Shown: in pieces, positions 13,501 through 23,108 of the stretch
How positions within the stretch are numbered: the first letter of the stretch is position 1
Layout: every line of letters begins with the position of its first letter
DNA from: Mangifera indica
Lineage: Eukaryota; Streptophyta; Magnoliopsida; Sapindales; Anacardiaceae
Assembly: GCF_011075055.1 (NCBI RefSeq)
Contig: NC_058137.1
Location: forward strand, 1,426,001-1,490,000
Direction of reading: 5' to 3'
DNA: 64,000 nucleotides
Notes under the pieces: generated by a model
The model's input: only the letters and a program-made list of their open reading frames with translations
Database searches by the model: none
Told to the model about the DNA's origin: nothing
Translations under genes and position numbers: made by a program

Positions 13501-13611
13501 CCTTCTGTTAAGTTTGTTTTTTTCATTAGATTATAGATTTTAAATCTCTCTATCTCCTTGTTAAGTTAGTTTTTCTCGTCAAATCTTAGATTTCATATCT
13601 CTTCATCTCAT
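13501..13611. repeat. Degenerate tandem duplication, unit about 55 bp
   Basis: Two adjacent segments share the order TGTTAAGTT - TTTTTC - TTAGAT - TAAATCTCT/CATATCTCT - CATCT. They start near 13506 and 13559. A T-rich tract precedes them. Confidence 0.5.
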
Positions 13612-15914
13612 AATCACATAAGTGAAGCCCCAATTAAGTATTTGATAATTCTTTCCCACACACTTTTGGCTCCGCAAATTTTGTCATTGTCAACTTATCT
13701 TTGAAAACAACAAGGTCCACTAGTTGAAGCCTTAGGGACTACTCTTCATCCAACAAAATAATCAAAATCTTGTCAAAACTAGTGGAAATGTCTTCGAATC
13801 TAGAATTCTTTCAAAAATCTTTAATAGTGTATATTCAATGTTGGTGGGTGGTTGTTCGAACATCATCGATACATTATCTATAAAAGAGAGATATCAAAAT
13901 CAATTAATTGTTTACTATTATTAGAATATTTTTTAAGTTTTATTTCTTCCATAAAAGACATAGAATATGACAAAAATAATATGTAAAAAATATAAAAAGA
14001 AAAAATATGATTTTTTCCCCTTGACGACACAACACCATGTGAAATTTAGAGCAAAGTTTTTTTACCAAAATAGATTCAATAACTCTCAATTCATAAAGAT
14101 TTTTAATAGTGAGTATGAATACTAAAGTTAGGTCAATGTCAAAAAAAAAAATAATAAATGTTTTCATTTAATGGCGATAAGATAATGACAATTTAATGTG
14201 ACTACTTTGTTGTTGTCAAAATACCCCACACCAAAGTATTGAGAATATTTTCCCTCTTATCCCTATCTAATATTTTCCACTTTAATAAACACTTATAACA
14301 TTAAAGTAAAATTAAGATATAAAAAACAATAAACTAAAATAATTATAATTATAATTTGAAATTAGCATAAAGTATTTTTGTAATTTCAATTAAAATAAAG
14401 ACAAATCGATGATTAACATTTACACAGAGTACAGTATTTTTTATAATTTTTAGTGATTCATTAGTAAAAGTGAATGATAGGTAAATAAATAGATTTTTCA
14501 AACTTTTGGGTTGAGAAAGTTATTCCATCAAAATTTGGATTGGACCTTTTATTAATCAATTTGAATTACCATCACGCTTTTTTGAAGAGGACAACGACAA
14601 CGTAAAACATTCCCCTTCATTCAATTATCACCAATGAATGCCCTTCCTATATTCAGCCACGAGTTATGATTACTACACGAGGCAGAGTAATTGGGAAAAA
14701 AAAAAAAAAAGAAAGAAAAAACAATAAGTGGAAGTTCAGAGGCATCCGAAGCTGACACAGAGCAAAGGGCAATGTAATGGGTGATGACGTTTCATGAAAC
14801 AACAATCATTTTCCATTTACTGCAATTTGCAATTTTGCATTTTGCAACAAAGGGCTTTTCTTTCTTCACTTCAATCATGTAGAGTTTCAAGATGAATTAT
14901 ATAATTTGGCGGTGGATTTAAGAGCAGTCTAAGAGGGATTTGGTTTGATCTCAATTTGAATATATAAAATCTAATTCAATTTTATTCAAGATTGTGATGA
15001 AATCATGTAAAAAGCTATTGAAAAACCTAAAAAAAGGTTAAAAATCATTAAAAAAATAAATTTATTAATAATTTTTTGATAACTCATTATATTCGAATAG
15101 ACTCAACTCAAACTTAAACAAAAATTATCAATTTGAATTTGACTCATTTCAGGTAGAACACCAAACTGAGACTAAGTGGATTTGGCTTGGGTCTAATTCT
15201 TTAAAATTTGTTTTGTTCTATAAGAAAAGCAAACCTTGCAATATGCGTGCACTGAAAGTAGAACAGAATAAAGCAGCTACATTCTACGCCACACGTATAA
15301 ATTTTGGTACATATTCCTGCAAAATTAAAATTATACTATAACGACTGATGGACCAGGAAAATATTCTACCAAGTATGATGCATGTTCACAAGCCATGGTC
15401 ACCATCAGAACCACTCAATTCATAACGAATATAAAGATAAACTATTGAAACAGCTCTCGGATAGCTTGATTGAACCAAATTATACATTGATAATAAAAGA
15501 AACATATGTTAAGAGGAGGGTAAGCATATTGCAAGAAAGGTCAAATCTGTTATCCACTATAACAACAGTAATTGAGCGTGTGACATAGTTTGATTGGTTG
15601 ATTAAAAACCTACATTTATAATTATGACATTAAATAAGTATTCCAGACAAAGTTTATAATGTAAGTATAAAAATAAATATCATAACGTGGGGTTGGATTC
15701 ACTGAGCTTTCTCTCCCTCCTTTTTTCTTCGGTGCCCTTTCTCTGTGGTGGTACTTTCTATTTCTTCTTGTAGATGTCCCTGAACCGGTGAAGTATCTAA
15801 TTAATCATAGAACGGATTCATTATCCATTTCCGGCCTCAATGGCCTTTAATTTTGATTTTGACGGGCCTGATTTATCTTATCAAAAATCACAGTTAGTGC
15901 AAAAAAAAAATTGT

Positions 15915-16222
15915 AAATATAGCTGTCCTTCCCTATTAAGATGCTTTGAGCTGTATGCTTCTTCTTGTGCATCTGCAACATTTCCACAATTGTCAAATCT
16001 GGTATTAATTATACAAAATGACAGATTATGTAACCACATCAACTTTAATACTGTGATTACCTTTGTCTAATCAAGTGATTTAACTAATACCTGAGCGATA
16101 ATTGTGTCTGACTCACCGGCATAAACGACACAAGATCAATCAACCCAGCTGCCTTTCACCTCAAAATCGCAGACCTTTTCTATAACTGACTAAAAACTTG
16201 CCATCTGCAATGGGCTGTCACT
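15915..16222 (-). pseudogene. LURP-one-related (LOR) gene relic A
   Basis: On the minus strand the end of LOR exon 2 (KVCDFEVKGSW, CVVYAGES) and the start of exon 3 (QMHKKKHTAQSILIGKDS) can be read. The copy has an in-frame TGA where active copies have LER (reading SWVD-stop-SCVVY). An internal deletion joins the start of exon 2 to its second half. Exon 1 is absent, and the C-terminal part of exon 3 is disrupted by an A-run at 15901-15910. The intron between exons 2 and 3 is still visible. Confidence 0.8.
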
Positions 16223-16559
16223 ACTTGCTATTAATGATAAATCTATCTACATTCAAATTTGAATATTCATTAAAATAATTAAATGATTTATCATTACGTA
16301 AACCAAGAATTAGTAACAATTTGTTTTGGCTAATTACTTGAATATATGAATTTAGATTGGCCGTTTTCAAGTTTATCTGAAGTCAATCTTGATTGTCGAA
16401 AGTTTTCAGACCCAAAATGTCTCTTTTCAATATATTTTACACTAAATCTGACCAAAAACCTCCTTTTACACATTAGACCATGGATAACACTTCTCATATC
16501 AAATTTGGTCACTAGTATATTCTTGGTTGGGTTGTTAGGACCAAACCCACATGCAGCTT

Positions 16560-16750
16560 TTACATTGCTTAAACTCTATGCATTGAGTTCCCATTTCAGC
16601 AATATTTGGTCCCTGTCTACCATTTATGTTCATAAAATTGATGCATAAGTGAGCACTCACAAAGGCATAATAAATATCATCTAGAAGAGAATCTATGTAA
16701 GCCCTTCTACTAGCGGCAACCATCTTATTCATTAAAAGCACATATTGTTC
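16560..16750. repeat. LOR-array spacer repeat, copy 1
   Basis: This stretch resembles 18325-18535: both contain CCCATTTCA, a GGxCC-TACCA segment, ATGTTCA-AAAAT, and TCTAGAA-AGAGTCTAT/AGAATCTAT in the same order. In each place it lies between an upstream-neighbour LOR 3' relic and an intact LOR gene, so it looks like part of an older duplicated unit. No function is apparent. Confidence 0.6.
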
Positions 16751-16877
16751 AATGGAAGTTAGAAAGGAGGAATTCCAGATGTAACAGAGGCAGACCAAGC
16801 CCCACACAGAGTCTTGCATAAAACATCATATTATTTCATATTTATAGCAGCGATTATCTATGATCTTCAACTTTTTC

Positions 16878-17680
16878 TCACTCCTCATCATCATCGTTAA
16901 TTGCATCAAGAACAACAATAAGGGCTACTATGAAAGCATAATCAATGTTAGGATAAACTGTCACCATGAACTTGTCCTTCCCTACCAAGACGCTTCCCAT
17001 GGAGAGCTTTTTGTGCATCTGCATTTCCAGAAAATTCCCAGCAAAGATTAGTTAAGTAATTTAACCTTCTATGTCTTCTTCAATTTGATAATCATCTTAC
17101 TTGAGCAACAATGGTGGAAGACTCTCCAGCATAAACAACACAAGCTCGTTCCAGCCAGCTGCCTTTCACCTTAAAATCACAGACATCCTCTTTCGCGTTG
17201 CTTGCCAAGTACACATTCAGGGTTGTCTTAAGTTGAATCACTGTAGATCGCCCCACAGTAAAAAGAAGATCTTTGAAATCTGTGCTCTCTCCCCTGAAAA
17301 CATGCCATTTTTCATGTAAAGAAAGGATCTGCATAACCCAAAAAACGATTGTTAGATAAGCTACATATATAAGATTTCTTAATGAAATGAAATGGGAAAT
17401 ATTATACTTTTCGCCTTATTGTGACAAGGGGATTTCCAGCACCATCCAGCAAGACCCGATTGTCATGAAGGCTTAGAAGTTTGCCTTTCACTTTGAGCAA
17501 GATATTGCCATTGACGTCAGTGACAGCAAAATTGCCATCACTGAGGGTTAAAACTTTCCGAATAATTGCAAGGTCCACAGGATAAGGAGCACAGAACTGA
17601 GGCCCGATGATCGAAACAGGGCTGGAGTATGCATTTGGTGCTGGTGCAGTTGGATGCAAGTGTGAACTCGGGTGTGCCAT
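16878..17680 (-). CDS. LURP-one-related (LOR) protein, gene C
   Basis: Member of the plant LOR family (tubby C-terminal-like beta-barrel fold, PF04525). Its founder LURP1 is needed for basal defence against oomycetes; molecular activity is not established. Three exons, 17408-17680, 17101-17328 and 16878-17018, all GT-AG and phase 0, give 213 residues, a normal family length. Exon 1 carries SIIGPQFCAPYPVDLAIIRK, the DGNFAVTDVNGNILLKVKG strand pair and RVLLDGAGNPLVTIRRK. Exon 2 begins ILSLHEKWHVFRGES and contains CDFKVKGSWLERACVVYAGE. Exon 3 contains DKFMVTVYPNIDYAFIVAL and ends INDDDEE. The start MAHPSS aligns with the other array copies. This copy is more diverged and stands apart from the two-gene duplication next to it. 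Confidence 0.92.
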
Positions 17681-18194
17681 GGAGATGAGAAAGGGGGAAT
17701 CGCCTGTGCTATATCAATGCAACTGCTTGGAGAAGACACATCCCATCCTATAGAAAACGTGAAGGGCCCGTCATTGGCACGTGGGATGTGACAGGGAGCA
17801 TAAATTTACCGCACAATGAAGAAAATATCAAAAAGAAGCAATGGCTGCTATAATTTTCCTGCATCAATATCTTAAAGCACTGAGAAGAATTGACAAGCAC
17901 GCTTAAAGCGATGTTCACTAGATGAGGCTTAACTGTTTTCAGGAGCAGGACCATGTGAAGTTGTGGAGATGAAAAACGTGTGACGATGACTTTGAGGGGA
18001 TGATTATAGGTAAATTCGAGTCAAAATAAGTTTCAGATCGAGATGTATCCTTGAAACCCTTTAAGTCATTTTTATTTACCTAAATTTAAAAAAAAAAAAA
18101 ACTAACACATAAAGTTAACATATCTTATTATCACAAGAATAATCAGTTGATTAGATTAAACAAAAATATAATTTGATGGGAATAATAAAATCAA
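17681..18194. other. Upstream region of LOR gene C
   Basis: Contains a CACGTG-type site (GGCACGTGGG near 17779-17786) about 100 bases before the start codon. No coding exon is supported; the open frame at 17748-17954 has no family resemblance. Confidence 0.4.
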
Positions 18195-18265
18195 GATATT
18201 CTTTCCAATTGAATATGCTTTGTGAGCTGTGTGCTTCTTATGCATATGCATATCCACAGAATTAA
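18195..18265 (-). pseudogene. LOR exon 3 relic
   Basis: The minus strand reads MHKKHTAHKAYSIGKN, matching the start of exon 3 in the array copies (MHKKYTAQSILIGKD in gene G) but with changes. No further LOR exons lie beside it, so it is a fragment of a lost array copy. Confidence 0.65.
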
Positions 18266-18324
18266 TTGTTATTCTGATTCTCAGAAGCCTTTCATATTAA
18301 AGAAGTATGAGCCCGTATGACAAG

Positions 18325-18535
18325 CTTCAAGATTGCGTTGAAACTTGTGATCTAAGTCCCCATTTCAACATAATCAGGCCACTTTTTACCAGTGATGTTC
18401 ACAAAATATATGGAAAAAGTTTTCACTCTCTGCTTATAAGTCGTATAAATTATGATCTAGAACAGAGTCTATATAAACTCTCAAAGCAGAAGCAACCAGG
18501 GGATCCGAAATAAGTTATTTTTGTAATAAGCATGG
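18325..18535. repeat. LOR-array spacer repeat, copy 2
   Basis: Second copy of the spacer seen at 16560-16750, with the same motif order. It lies just upstream (minus-strand sense) of the exon 3 relic at 18195-18265. An open frame on the plus strand (18307-18513) has no known homology and is unlikely to be a gene. Confidence 0.55.
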
Positions 18536-18787
18536 TGAATTCATTAAACCATCTCGGCGATATGACCCAGAACTTGGCAAACTGTTTCTTGTTCATTTCA
18601 TCTCAAAAGTACTTGAGAAGCTTTAAATGGAATGCGTTAAACTTTTTCTTTCTTGATTAAATGAAGGTATAAATTACTATTTGATACCGAAACTAGCACA
18701 AAATAAGAACAATATATATCATTTTACAATAAAATAGTCACTTGATTATATGAAAGAAAAATACAGTTTGATAGGGATATAAGAAAA

Positions 18788-18895
18788 TCAACAACCGCCA
18801 CCAGCTGAACCCGCATCAAGAAATGTTCCAGTTTGAAGGGATCCATGGCTGGATTCTGCAGACTTAATTGTATCAAGAATCACAAACCCTGAAAC
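18788..18895 (-). pseudogene. LOR C-terminal relic downstream of gene D
   Basis: The minus strand has an open stretch FVILDTIKSAESSHG... ending DAGSAGGGC then stop at 18788. VILDTI matches the VILEAI segment of the intact copies, and the Ala/Gly/Cys end resembles the special tail of gene G. It lies 75 bases beyond the real stop of gene D. A shortened equivalent follows gene F at about 21050-21115. It is either a leftover 3' end of another copy or, less likely, an alternative last exon. Confidence 0.55.
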
Positions 18896-18969
18896 TAAAA
18901 GCAACTATCTTAATCGTTAAAAGAACAGCAGATTATTTCATTGATATCGCACTTACAATACCTGAAATT

Positions 18970-19790
18970 TCACTGATCATCATCGTCGTAAATGGCATCG
19001 AGGATAACTATAAGGGTTACTATAAATGCATGATCTATGTTAGGATAAACTGTCACCATGAACCTGTCCTTTTCATCCACAGAAAGCTTTTTGTGCATCT
19101 GAATTTCCACAAATTTCCAAGGAACATTAGTTTATGTAAAAGCAGTCTGTCTCTTCTTTGAAAGAATCAAAACAACGCATGCAAATGCATCTTACTTGGG
19201 CTACAATGTTGGAAGACTCTCCAGCATAAACAACACAAGCTCGTTCCAGCCAGTTGCCTTTGACTCTAAAATCACAAACATCCTCTTTTGTGTTACTGGC
19301 CAAATACACATCAAAGGTTTTCATCAGCTGCACCACTGAAGATTTGCCGACGGTGAAGAGGTGATTTTTAAAATCTGGTTTCTCTCCCCTAAAAGCATAC
19401 CATTTTTTGTGTAAAGAAATTATCTGTATAAGCCAAAACATTCAGTAAATATGCTTCAGTATTCACATCTTTCTTAAGATTAAACAATACCCAGTAAATA
19501 AATTAGAAGGGTGAACATACTTTTCGTCTTATAATGACAAGAGGATTGTCATCACCATCGAGCAAGATCCGATTGTGATGAAGGCTCATAAGTTTGCCCT
19601 TCACTGAGAACAAGATATTGCCACTGGCGTCGGTGACAACAACACTGCCATCTTTAAGGCTCAAAGCGTTTCTCCTAATTACAAGATCCACATGATAAGA
19701 AGCACAAAACTGAGGGCCGATAATCGGAACTGAAATTGAATCATCATTTGGTGGTAGAGTTTTTCCTGAGTATGAACTTGACTGTGCCAT
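18970..19790 (-). CDS. LURP-one-related (LOR) protein, gene D
   Basis: Intact LOR-fold protein of unknown biochemical role; family members are tied to pathogen response. Exons 19521-19790, 19196-19423 and 18970-19098 (GT-AG, phase 0) give 208 residues. Exon 1 shows SVPIIGPQFCASYHVDLVI, DGSVVVTDASGNILFSVKG and RILLDGDDNPLVIIRRK. Exon 2 shows KKWYAFRGEKPDF and CDFRVKGNWLERACVVYAGE. Exon 3 begins MHKKLSVDEKDRFMVTVYP and ends in an Asp run plus Gln. The nearly identical paralogue F sits 2.2 kb away. One difference lies in the last residues (IYDDDDQ here), and the array copy F has IIMR where this copy has IIRR-type sequence in exon 1 (VIRRNAL against VIMRNAL). Confidence 0.92.
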
Positions 19791-19839
19791 AGAGAACAGA
19801 AAATGGGGATTTTCTTTGTGGTATATCCAGGGCTGGCTC

Positions 19840-19876
19840 AGTCAAAGCCGAGGCTTAAGCGGAAATCGCATATATA
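19840..19876 (-). promoter_or_regulatory. W-box-like TTGACT and TATA-like site upstream of LOR gene D
   Basis: About 50 bases before the start codon the minus strand carries TTGACT (plus-strand AGTCAA, 19840-19845), the core bound by WRKY factors. A CTATATATG TATA-like site lies at about 19869-19877. The W-box core is kept in front of gene F (22041-22046), while the TATA-like bases are changed there. Alternatively, the GGGCTGGCTCAGTCAAAGCC block could be the end of a small inserted DNA element. Confidence 0.4.
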
Positions 19877-20036
19877 GAACGAAGATTTTCACTATTTTAC
19901 TACAATATACTAAAAATTTTATCATGAAAAAAAATATTAAAAATAATTGTAATTATCCTAAAATTAACAACATATTTTACAACATCAATTAAAATAATGA
20001 CTCAACTACATAGCAGAAAAATACAATTGATCGGGA

Positions 20037-20764
20037 TCAACAAGAGGCACTAGCTGCTGCTGCACCAATGACTGCTCCGGTTGCAGCAGCGGATCCACTA
20101 GCGGAATCCATTGCTTCAAGAATCATGATAAGGGAAATGATAAATGCATAATCAAGGTTGGGGTAAACTGTCACCATGAAATGATCCTTTCTAATTAAGA
20201 TGCGTTGAGCTGTGTGCTTTTTACGGATCTGGGCAACAACTGTGGAGGATTCTCCAGCATAAACAACGCAAGATCGTTCCAGCCAACTTCTTTCTCCTTT
20301 GTGTTGTTTGCTAAGAACACATCTAACTTGGTCTTTAACTGGAACACTGAGGATCTCTTAGCACTAAAGATTAGATCACTCATCTCTGTACTGTCTCCTC
20401 TGAAGATTTGTCATCTGTCGTGGGCCGACATGGCCTGCATAAACGAAAACAATGAATTAGTTAGTAGAAGAAGCAGAGGAATCAAGATATTGATTAACAT
20501 GAATCCAGAGGTGCTAGTGCTATCATTAACAAGACCTTTTGTCGTAAAGTGACGATGGGATTTCCAGCGGCGTCGATTAAAACACGGCGATCATGGATGC
20601 TCAACCAGGGACTTCCTTTGACTTTAAAATGGATGTTGCCATTGTTGTCGTCATAACTTTTCTGACTATTGCGAGATCGATGGGATAATTAAGAGCACAA
20701 AAATGGGGGCTTATAATTGAAACTGGATTGGTTACCGGCGGATAAGGCTGCAGAAATGTGCCAT
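20037..20764 (-). pseudogene. LOR pseudogene E (frameshifted copy of gene G)
   Basis: Aligns end to end with gene G (22255-23033). A deletion of about 28 bases in exon 1 removes the DGNFVVQDIN region (near 20643-20655). A deletion of about 22 bases in exon 2 removes VCDFKVKG (near 20288-20300). Both shift frame. A third shift just after the start codon makes the original frame stop about ten codons in. The 3' part is still readable (HFMVTVYPNLDYAFIISLIM and the Ala-rich tail ending SASC). Like G it has no intron between the exon 2 and exon 3 parts. Confidence 0.88.
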
Positions 20765-21170
20765 ACTGAAAGAAGTGTGACGATGGAATATGTTTCGTTT
20801 CTATTTGATGAGAAATTCGCAAGTGTAGTTTATTATATATGTGTGTGTACATGTACACGACTGATCAAGAACTTGAGAAGCTTTAATTGGAAGGCGTCAA
20901 ATTGAGAAGCTTTCTTTCTTGATCAAATAAGATAAACAATAATATATAAAACCAAAACTAGCACGAAATGAGGATAACATAAATCATATTGTACTAAAAT
21001 AGTCACTCGATTATATAAAAGAAAAATACATATTGATAGGGAAATAAGAAAAACAACAACCTGCATCAAGAAATGTTCCAGTTTGACGAGTTCCATGGCT
21101 GGATTCTACAGAAATCATTAAAGAACAGCAGATTATGTCATTGATATTGCACTTATTATACCTGAACTTT

Positions 21171-21991
21171 TCAGTCATCATCATCGTCGTAAATGGCATC
21201 GAGGATAACTATAAGGGTTACTATGAATGCATGATCAATGTTAGGATAAACTGTCACCATGAACCTGTCCTTGTCATCCACCGAAAGCTTTTTGTGCATC
21301 TGAATTTCCACAAATTTCCAAGGAACATTAGTTTATGTAAAAACAATCTGTCTCTTCTTTGAAAGAATCAAATCAACGCATGCAAATGCATCATACTTGG
21401 GCTACAATGGTGGAAGACTCTCCAGCATAGACAACACAAGCTCGTTCCAGCCAGTTGCCTTTGACTCTAAAATCACAAACATCCTCTTTTGTGTTACTGG
21501 CCAAATACACATCAAAGGTTTTCATCAGCTGCACCACTGAAGATTTGCCGACGGTGAAGAGGTGGTTTTTAAAATCTGGTTTCTCTCCCCTAAAAGCATA
21601 CCATTTTTTGTGTAAAGAAATTATCTGTATAAGCCAAAACATTCAGTAAATATGCTTCAGTATTCACATCTTTCTTAAGATTAAACAATACCCAGTAAAT
21701 AAATTAGAAGGGTGAACATACTTTTCGTCTTATAATGACAAGAGGATTGTCATCACCATCGAGCAAGATCCGATTGTGATGAAGGCTCATAAGTTTTCCC
21801 TTCACTGAGAACAAGATATTACCACAGGCGTCAGTGACAACAAAACTGCCATCTTTAAGGCTCAAAGCGTTTCTCATAATTACAAGATCCACATGATAAG
21901 AAGCACAAAACTGAGGGCCGATAATCGGAACTGAAATTGAATCTTCATTTGGTGGTAGAGTTTTTCCTGAGTCTGAGCTTGGCTGTGCCAT
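21171..21991 (-). CDS. LURP-one-related (LOR) protein, gene F
   Basis: Near-identical tandem duplicate of gene D. Exons 21722-21991, 21397-21624 and 21171-21299 (GT-AG, phase 0) give 208 residues. The start was set at MAQPSS to match D; an in-frame ATG seven codons earlier (22012) exists but has no counterpart in D, where that triplet is changed. The protein ends with a run of five Asp. Exon 2 is almost unchanged from D, including CDFRVKGNWLERACVVYAGE, and the introns are nearly the same, so the duplication is recent. Function is as for other LOR proteins and cannot be narrowed. Confidence 0.92.
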
Positions 21992-22254
21992 AGAGATCAG
22001 AAAGTGGGGCATTTCCTTGTGGTATATCCAGGGCTGGCTCAGTCAAAGCCGAGGCATAAGCGGAAATCTCATATTCAGTAAAAAAAAAATTCGTTCTTTT
22101 TTATTCAAATTCGTATAATACAATGAAAATTTTTATAACGAAAAAACTTTATTAAAAATATTTGTTATTATCCTGAAATAAACAATAAATTTTACAACAT
22201 TAATTAAAAAAATAATGACTCAACTACATATAAGAAAAATACAATCGATCGGGA

Positions 22255-23033
22255 TCAACAACTGCCACCAGCTGCTGCTGCACCAACGATTGCTCCGGTT
22301 GCAGCAGCGGATCCACTATCGGAATCTATTGCTTCAAGAATCACGATAAGGGAAATGATAAATGCATAATCAATGTTGGGGTAAACAGTCACCATGAAAT
22401 GATCCTTTCCAATTAAGATACTTTGAGCCGTGTACTTTTTATGCATCTGGGCAACAACTGTGGAGGTTTCTCCAGCATAAACAACGCAAGATCGTTCCAG
22501 CCAACTTCCTTTCACCTTAAAATCACAAACGTTCTCCTTTGTGTTGTTTGCTAAGAACACATCTAACTTGGTCTTTAACTGGAACACTGATGATCTCTTA
22601 GCACTAAAGATTAGATCACTCGTCTCTGTACTGTCTCCTCTGAAAACTTGCCATCTGTCGTGGGCTGACATGGCCTACATAAACGAAAACAATGAATTAG
22701 TTAGTTGAAGAAGAAGAGGAATCAAGATATTGATTAACATGAAACCAGAGATGCTAGTGCTATCATTCACAAGACCTTGCGTCGTAAAGTGACAATGGGA
22801 TTTCCAGTGGCGTCGCTTAAAAGACGGCGATCATGGATGCTCAACAAGGGACTTCCTTTGACTTTAAAATGGATGTTGCCATTGATGTCTTGCACAACAA
22901 AGTTGCCATCGGTTATCGTCATAACTTTTCTGATTATTGCGAGATCGATGGGATAATTATGAGCGCAAAAATAGGGGCTTATAATCGAAACGGGATTAGT
23001 TACAGGCGGATTAGTACTGCTGGAATGTGCCAT
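22255..23033 (-). CDS. LURP-one-related (LOR) protein, gene G, with Ala/Gly-rich C-terminal extension
   Basis: Two exons, 22776-23033 and 22255-22674, give 225 residues. The second exon starts AMSAHDRWQVFRGDS and reads straight through QMHKKYTAQSILIGKD, where genes C, D and F have an intron, so this lineage has lost intron 2. The LOR fold motifs are intact (SIISPYFCA, DGNFVVQDINGNIHFKVKG, CDFKVKGSWLERSCVVYAGE, VYPNIDYAFII). After the usual end (VILEAID) the protein continues with about 20 Ala/Gly/Ser residues ending AGGSC. The donor at the end of exon 1 is AAG|GTCTTG, a weak GT site, but the reading frame requires it. Its frameshifted sister is E. Confidence 0.9.
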
Positions 23034-23100
23034 ACCGAAAGAAATGTGATGATGGAATACCTTTGGTTTGTATTTAATGAGAAATTCTCAAGCGTAGTTT

Positions 23101-23108
23101 CTTATATA
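23101..23108 (-). promoter_or_regulatory. TATA box of LOR gene G
   Basis: The minus strand reads TATATAAG inside CTATTTATATAAG, 68 bases before the start codon. This is a good plant TATA match, leaving room for a short leader. Confidence 0.55.

Larger units (their letters stand above)
12471..15914. other. AT-rich intergenic stretch with transposon relics
   Basis: No supported gene. The stretch holds an AT-rich MITE-like copy (13255-13400), a T-rich tract followed by a short tandem duplication (13501-13611), and a degenerate AACTCGAA/TTGAGTT-armed repeat near 14945-15220. The ORF at 15382-15588 (68 codons) has no recognisable family and no splice or promoter support. Confidence 0.5.
18600..20868. 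repeat. Tandem two-gene LOR unit, copy 1 (gene D + pseudogene E)
   Basis: Begins with ACTTGAGAAGCTTTAAATGG and carries the D-type LOR gene followed by the E-type copy. The same order repeats at about 20869-23120, offset by about 2,200 bases. D and F differ at only a few positions, introns included, so this is a direct genomic duplication rather than retroposition. Confidence 0.85.

Noticed and set aside
15382..15588. 68-codon plus-strand open frame upstream of the LOR array
   Set aside because: No recognisable motif, promoter or splice context; typical of chance frames in this stretch.
16535..16819. Minus-strand open frame of 94 codons between LOR copies
   Set aside because: It lies in the duplicated spacer, its reading frame is not kept in the second copy, and no protein family is recognised.
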